Part shown: positions 21,923-25,425 of the stretch, piece by piece | Position numbering within the stretch: the first letter of the stretch is position 1 | How the letters are laid out: each line of letters opens with the position of its first letter | NCBI GenBank assembly: GCA_025929805.1 | Contig: JAICPP010000015.1 | Location: 1 to 25,425, forward strand | Reading direction: 5' to 3' | Source: Gemmatimonadales bacterium | Lineage (GTDB): Bacteria > Gemmatimonadota > Gemmatimonadetes > Gemmatimonadales > GWC2-71-9 | DNA length: 25,425 bases | The notes under the pieces: generated by a model | The model's database searches: none | Seen by the model: only the letters and a program-made list of their open reading frames with translations | What the model was told of the DNA's origin: nothing | Position numbers and translations under genes: made by a program

Positions 21923-23433
21923 TCCGCTGCAGGTCCTGCTGCTCCGCTTCCCCGCTTTCCTGCCCCCCTCGCTTTGCTCGGGGCAGGCTCTTCGCTTCGC
22001 TCAGGGCAAGGCCCGCCTCGCGCGCGGCGCGACCGCTGAGTCAACTTTACGTGCTCCGACTTGACGTCGTCCGGCGGCGTGAGATATCCCCAGCTGAGGG
22101 CCCCCTCCTGGCGGTAGGTCTTTCCCAGTGTGATGGCGAGCTTGGCCTTCAGCAGCTCGCGACCGAGATAGAAGGCATGCGTGGGCTCCTCGACGCCGAG
22201 CTGGGAGAAGATCAGCTGGATATCGGTGCCTCGTACGAAGATCTCATTATTGAAGACCGTGATCGTGTCGCGGTCGGTGAAGATACGGAAGTTAGGGTCC
22301 CGCACCGCTGCATGAAGCTCACGGAGCTCGGCTTCATCGTACTCCAGGATGACCGGATCCTTGACTGTGAGGAGCCGGTCGTCCACCGCTTTGGGAACCG
22401 TCCGGGTGGACACCGCGTAGTGCATCAGCCTTCTCGCGATGTCGATCTCCCGCACCGAGCCGCGAGCCCAGGGGATGACCTCGGTGGTCAGCACGGCCCG
22501 GACTCCAACCTCCTCGCAGATCGCCAGCAGCAGCGCGTTCACTCCGGTAGAGTCTGCACTGGTGAGCTCGGTAATGTTTCCCACGCCCATCAGCTGCTGG
22601 GTATTGGGATAACGCCGGTGGATCTCGGCGTAGCGCTCCAGCGAAGCCATGAACCCAAAACCGATCGGCTCTATGATGGGGTCGATCAGGTAGCTCACGT
22701 TCCAACGTTCCAGCGTCTCGATGCTCCGGTCGAGCGTCTCCAGGCCTTCGCCGAAGTCCGGGATTACCACCACCCGCGTGCTGGTGCCGCCCAGCTCACG
22801 AGCGACTTCCAGATTAGATCGATTGACGCTCAGGACCAGCTCCGCTCCAGCCTCTACCGCCCGGCGGATCTCGCCCGGATCGAAGCTGTCGATGCTGACC
22901 CGCATGCCCGCGTGGCAAAGTTCGCGGACGACCTCCCCAAGCCCAGGATAGGGTAGGCCGGGAGTACAGCCGATGTCGATCAGGTCAGCGCCGCTCGCCC
23001 GGAAATAGTCGGCAGCCGCGCGCAGCTCTCCGCGGGAGAGCTTCGGTGCATTGTTGATCTCGGCCAGAATCTCGATCGAGTAGCGTCCGTAGTCGGGGAA
23101 GTGCTCCTGCCCGAAATAGCGGGGGATTTCCCGGAGGTCTTTCGGTCCTTTCTCGACTGCCACGCGGAACTTCTCTTTCAGGATTCCGGTATCGCCCTCG
23201 CACAGCCCGGGAATGAGCACCAGGTCGGTCTCGGGCGGGACCTCCAGATGACGCGCGATCCAGGGTGTGGTCATCAGGGCCGCAACCGTTATCCTCAGGA
23301 CCGCCACCGGCGCGTCGAACGCCGGCTGCATTTCCCCGAGCACCCGCCGGAGCGCGGGCTCCGCGAGGGTGCCGGTGACAAAGAGAACACGGCGGTACGG
23401 CGGTACGGCGGCAGGGCGGTCAGACTCCGGCAC
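21919..23433 (-). CDS. Dihydropteroate-synthase-like protein of H4MPT biosynthesis
   Basis: A protein of about 504 residues belonging to the dihydropteroate synthase-related group of methanogens and H4MPT bacteria, with an N-terminal DUF6513-like part and a TIM-barrel part. Visible segments are 'VLFVTGTLAEPALRRVLGE' at the start, 'FGQEHFPDYGRYSIEILAEINNAP', 'ASGADLIDIGCTPGLPYPGLGEVVREL' (the DHPS barrel motif) and 'YLIDPIIEPIGFGF'. It presumably joins the pterin to the beta-RFAP-derived unit; the exact reaction is inferred. The start is uncertain: GTG at 23433 (chosen), GTG at 23460 or GTG at 23547. The interval between them is octamer repeat DNA, so I prefer the shorter form. The C-terminal tail (HVKLTQRSRRARGG...) is encoded by another repeat. 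Confidence 0.85.
   Translation of the reverse strand: MPESDRPAAVPPYRRVLFVTGTLAEPALRRVLGEMQPAFDAPVAVLRITVAALMTTPWIARHLEVPPETDLVLIPGLCEGDTGILKEKFRVAVEKGPKDLREIPRYFGQEHFPDYGRYSIEILAEINNAPKLSRGELRAAADYFRASGADLIDIGCTPGLPYPGLGEVVRELCHAGMRVSIDSFDPGEIRRAVEAGAELVLSVNRSNLEVARELGGTSTRVVVIPDFGEGLETLDRSIETLERWNVSYLIDPIIEPIGFGFMASLERYAEIHRRYPNTQQLMGVGNITELTSADSTGVNALLLAICEEVGVRAVLTTEVIPWARGSVREIDIARRLMHYAVSTRTVPKAVDDRLLTVKDPVILEYDEAELRELHAAVRDPNFRIFTDRDTITVFNNEIFVRGTDIQLIFSQLGVEEPTHAFYLGRELLKAKLAITLGKTYRQEGALSWGYLTPPDDVKSEHVKLTQRSRRARGGPCPERSEEPAPSKARGAGKRGSGAAGPAAE
21969..22010. repeat. Two tandem copies of a GCTTCGCTC-type element within the DHPS-like gene
   Basis: Core copies at 21969-21987 and 21992-22010 (period 23) share the pattern TCGCTTyGCTCrGGGCArG and differ at few positions. 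Read on the minus strand they encode the low-complexity tail PCPERSEEPAPSKARG. Elements of this GAGCGAAGCGA type are common intergenic or REP-like repeats in GC-rich bacterial genomes; here they extend a coding sequence. Confidence 0.55.
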
Positions 23434-23491
23434 AGCGACCGAGTGTTCGTCCACGATCACGTACCGCCGTTCCGCTGTACCGCCGTTCCGC
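23390..23491. repeat. Inverted pair of 8-bp arrays (locus 4)
   Basis: The left arm (23390-23421) reads CGGCGGTA, CGGCGGTA, CGGCGGCA, GGGCGGTC. The right arm (23460-23491) reads CGTACCGC, CGTTCCGC, TGTACCGC, CGTTCCGC. The period is 8 instead of 7. The right arm ends at 23491, directly beside the stop codon of the carbinolamine dehydratase gene (23494-23492), and the arrays surround the candidate starts of the DHPS-like gene. Confidence 0.75.
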
Positions 23492-23854
23492 CTATCTCGG
23501 ATCCCCCGAACGGACCCACTTGTTGGGAGTACCCTCGAGCGCGCCACCTTGCGGCCGCCACAAGGCGATCTCTTCGATCTTGCGGGCCAGCTCGAAATCC
23601 TTGTCCGTTATGCCCCCCGCGGCGTGATTCTGCAGCTTCACGATGATGCGGCCCCAGGTGACCGTGAGGTCGGGATGGTGGTACGCAGCCTCCGCCAGAA
23701 AACCCACCGCATTGACCAGCATCAGAGTGGTGGGCCAGCCGTCGGTCTTGTATACCCGCCGGATCCAGCCATCCTCGAGATACCAGCCTGGCAGTTCCTT
23801 CAGCCGCTCGTTGATCTCGCTGTCGTTGTAAGTGCGTTCTTTGGTTGCTGGCAT
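23492..23854 (-). CDS. Pterin-4a-carbinolamine dehydratase
   Basis: Dehydrates 4a-hydroxy-tetrahydropterins; also found in H4MPT clusters, where its role is less defined. The 120-residue protein begins MPATKERTYNDSEINERLKELPGWYLEDGWIRRVY and has the catalytic 'AAYHHPDLTVTWGRIIVKLQNHAAGGITDKDFELARKIEEI', with the H-H-P and the N-H-A-A-GGIT(D) motifs complete. The ATG at 23854 is preceded by a perfect AAGGAGG site, so the upstream GTG-type extension is rejected. It is second in the operon after the SDR gene, with a palindromic heptamer array filling the gap between them. Phenylalanine hydroxylase is not nearby, so a link to the H4MPT operon rather than to aromatic amino acids is likely. Confidence 0.92.
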   Translation of the reverse strand: MPATKERTYNDSEINERLKELPGWYLEDGWIRRVYKTDGWPTTLMLVNAVGFLAEAAYHHPDLTVTWGRIIVKLQNHAAGGITDKDFELARKIEEIALWRPQGGALEGTPNKWVRSGDPR

Positions 23855-23859
23855 GTTGT

Positions 23860-23866
23860 CCTCCTT
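23860..23866 (-). promoter_or_regulatory. Strong ribosome-binding site deciding the dehydratase start
   Basis: AAGGAGG on the minus strand, 5 nt before the ATG at 23854. It is the clearest Shine-Dalgarno sequence in the window and settles the start, in contrast to the repeat-flanked genes with none. Confidence 0.85.
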
Positions 23867-23870
23867 AGTA

Positions 23871-23955
23871 CGAGTCACGAGTCACGAGTCACGAGTCACG
23901 AGTCAGGGGACACGGGTCGCGGGAATCGCGACTCATGACTCGCGACTCGCGACTG
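23871..23955. repeat. Palindromic heptamer array (locus 5)
   Basis: Five perfect copies of CGAGTCA (23871-23905), then degenerate units (GGGGACA, CGGGTCG, CGGGAAT), then inverted units (CGCGACT, CATGACT, CGCGACT, CGCGACT) to 23955. The centre is near 23915. The array ends 1 bp from the stop codon of the SDR gene (23959-23957) and fills the intergenic gap up to the Shine-Dalgarno of the next gene. It is not a CRISPR, because the units are contiguous. Confidence 0.88.
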
Positions 23956-23956
23956 T

Positions 23957-24760
23957 CTACATCACAACGCCTCCATTCACCATAATCGTCTGGCCGGTGA
24001 GAAATGCCGCGTCGTCGGACGCGAGGAAGAGCGCGGCTCCGGCAACGTCCTCGGGCTTTCCCCAGCGACCCAGCGGGGTCAGGTCTATCACCTTCTGGCG
24101 GAACGTCGGGTCGGCCTCTTCGCCGAAGGCAGTTTCAATGAAACCTGGTGCAAGGATGTTGACTCGAATCTCCGGGGCTACATCACGCGCCAGCGAACGA
24201 CTGAAGCTCGCGATCCCGCCCTTCGCGGCGGCGTACACCCCGGGATTCTCCCCCTCCATTCCCTGGTCGACATGGTCCCAGGCCATGTTGATGATGCAAC
24301 CCCCGCCTTGTCTTCTCATGAGGTCCACCGCTGCCCACGAGGCCAGCACGGTACCCCTGAGGTCAACCGCCAATACCCTGTCGAGCTTTTCGATCCGAGA
24401 CAGCCGCCCGGCCTCGCCGGTCAGGATGTCGGCGCCGGCATTGTTGATCCAGACATCGATGCGATCGAATCCGGTCCGTAGGCGAGCGACGAGTGCGTCG
24501 ATGTCCTCCTTCCGGCTGATGTCGCTGCGCAGTACTTCCACTCGCCGGCCCATATCCCGAATGGTCTGGGCGGTTGCCTCAGCTCCTTTCTGATTACTCC
24601 GGTACGTGATGGCCAGATCGGCTTTGGCTTGGGCGCAGCGCAAGGCAATCGCGCGGCCGATGCCACTCGAAGCTCCAGTGACGAGCACACTCTTCCGCTC
24701 CAGCACTGCCGCCGCCTCCCCTCCGACTGCGGTCGAGGATAACTTCTTAAATCCTAACAT
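23957..24760 (-). CDS. SDR-family oxidoreductase with altered catalytic serine
   Basis: A 267-residue Rossmann-fold oxidoreductase, first gene of the H4MPT operon. Seen are the nucleotide motif 'VLVTGASSGIGRAIAL' (about residues 25-40), basic residues 'YRSN' after the second strand (NADPH preference), 'NNAG' with 'VWINNAGAD', and Y-A-A-A-K with 'GVYAAAKGG'. At the usual position of the catalytic Ser (N-I-S-S) there is 'NMAWDHVDQGMEGENPG': Ser is replaced by Trp-Asp-His and the loop is two residues longer. Known pteridine reductases (PTR1, FolM) belong to this superfamily, so a dihydropterin or dihydromethanopterin reductase role is possible, but this is inference. The start is ATG at 24760; a few N-terminal residues before residue 22 are not conserved. 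Confidence 0.87.
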   Translation of the reverse strand: MLGFKKLSSTAVGGEAAAVLERKSVLVTGASSGIGRAIALRCAQAKADLAITYRSNQKGAEATAQTIRDMGRRVEVLRSDISRKEDIDALVARLRTGFDRIDVWINNAGADILTGEAGRLSRIEKLDRVLAVDLRGTVLASWAAVDLMRRQGGGCIINMAWDHVDQGMEGENPGVYAAAKGGIASFSRSLARDVAPEIRVNILAPGFIETAFGEEADPTFRQKVIDLTPLGRWGKPEDVAGAALFLASDDAAFLTGQTIMVNGGVVM

Positions 24761-24792
24761 ATCAGAGCCTTAGCATCATACAAGGAGCCGTG

Positions 24793-25425
24793 ATGCGGTT
24801 GCTGGTGAGCGTGAGGTCGCCGGTCGAGGTGGAACCCGCCTTACATGGCGGCGCCGACATCATCGACGCCAAGGAGCCGGGTCGTGGCTCACTGGGGGCC
24901 GTGCCGCCGGACGTGCTGGCCGAAATACTGGAGCGCATTCCGCCCCCGGTGGATCTGAGCATCGCTTTGGGGGACTTCTCCACTCCGGAGGACGTTCGGA
25001 ATGCGATTACCCGCCTTCCCCAGCTCACCCGAGAGGCGCCGGTTTATCTCAAGCTTGGGTTTGCCTGCCTGGCTTCGTTTGAGCGAGTCCGTACTCTACT
25101 CGACGCGGCCAAGGACGCTGCGTTGCGTCATGCCGCTTTGCCCGGCATCGTGGCAGTCGCGTACGCCGACTTCGAATTCGCTCGCACCATTCCGCCGGCG
25201 TTGGTTTTTCGAGCGGCAGCCTGCACTTCCGCCAAGGGAGTACTGCTGGATACGTACCTCAAGGGGAGTGGTAATCTGTTTACCTGGATCGAGCCCGGTG
25301 AATTGACTGCAATGGTCGCACGGGTGCATGGGTCTGGGCTGCTGGCCGCCGTGGCGGGGAGCTTAACCAGGGAGCACCTGAGCGCGGTCAGGGCGGCTGA
25401 GCCGGACATCATTGGAGTCAGAGGC
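24793..25425 (+). CDS. mfnB: MfnB-like (5-formylfuran-3-yl)methyl phosphate synthase, 3' end cut
   Basis: Makes 4-(hydroxymethyl)-2-furancarboxaldehyde phosphate from two glyceraldehyde 3-phosphates, the first step of methanofuran/methylofuran synthesis (formyl carrier of C1 oxidation). 211 residues are visible, a TIM barrel of the former DUF556 family: 'RLLVSVRSPVEVEPALHGGADIIDAKEPGRGSLG' contains the Schiff-base-type lysine of 'DAKEP', and 'VYLKLGFA', 'GVLLDTYLKG' and 'GLLAAVAGSL' follow. The ATG at 24793 has an AAGGAG site (24782-24787) 5 nt upstream. It is divergent from the SDR gene with only 32 bp between the starts. The frame is open at the right edge. Confidence 0.93.
   Translation, partial: MRLLVSVRSPVEVEPALHGGADIIDAKEPGRGSLGAVPPDVLAEILERIPPPVDLSIALGDFSTPEDVRNAITRLPQLTREAPVYLKLGFACLASFERVRTLLDAAKDAALRHAALPGIVAVAYADFEFARTIPPALVFRAAACTSAKGVLLDTYLKGSGNLFTWIEPGELTAMVARVHGSGLLAAVAGSLTREHLSAVRAAEPDIIGVRG

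Noticed and set aside
23871..23955. CRISPR array
   Set aside because: Units are contiguous 7-mers with an inverted second half, no unique spacers and no cas genes.

Overview
The window is a GC-rich bacterial chromosome segment. It is dense with genes, has short intergenic gaps and carries no tRNA, rRNA, insertion sequence or phage gene. Gene content (XoxF-type methanol dehydrogenase, bacterial tetrahydromethanopterin/methylofuran biosynthesis, exported c-type cytochromes, an OmpA protein with calcium-binding repeats) points to a Gram-negative soil or sediment bacterium. I lean to Gemmatimonadota or a neighbouring uncultured lineage, but that is inference, not shown by a marker gene.

Layout. 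1-3547 (minus): HD-domain hydrolase (cut by the window edge), DUF6941-like protein, cyclophilin, DUF255 thioredoxin-like protein. 3594-4332 (plus): a Ni/Co transporter with a palindrome and a TATAAT box directly at its start codon. 4356-6371 (minus): a small cytochrome c and an OmpA/thrombospondin-type-3 protein. 6504-7823 (plus): a SelW-like gene read through an in-frame UGA (C-V-V-U motif, with a SECIS-like hairpin), then 6-phosphofructokinase. 7824-8441: a four-helix-bundle (IVP-like) gene bracketed by inverted heptamer arrays. 8443-11072 (plus): prolyl oligopeptidase and a DoxX-like membrane protein.

17488-11074 (minus) is a methanol-oxidation cluster: xoxF, xoxJ, xoxG, an exported pentapeptide-repeat protein, a YVTN beta-propeller lipoprotein and two tandem exported paralogues with a JAMM-like metal motif. 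24760-18169 (minus) is a tetrahydromethanopterin (H4MPT) operon: SDR, pterin-carbinolamine dehydratase, dihydropteroate-synthase-like protein, pabB, pabA, DUF447 and beta-RFAP synthase, most joined by overlaps. Divergent from it, mfnB (methylofuran pathway) runs off the right edge. The clusters fit together. XoxF would oxidise methanol to formaldehyde (or formate) in the periplasm, passing electrons to XoxG. The H4MPT and methylofuran cofactors would carry the C1 unit in the cytoplasm.

Two signals stand out beyond ordinary annotation. One is the recoded SelW gene. The other is a family of 7- or 8-bp-period degenerate arrays arranged as inverted pairs, different in sequence at each of five loci and mostly starting within 0-2 nt of a stop codon.
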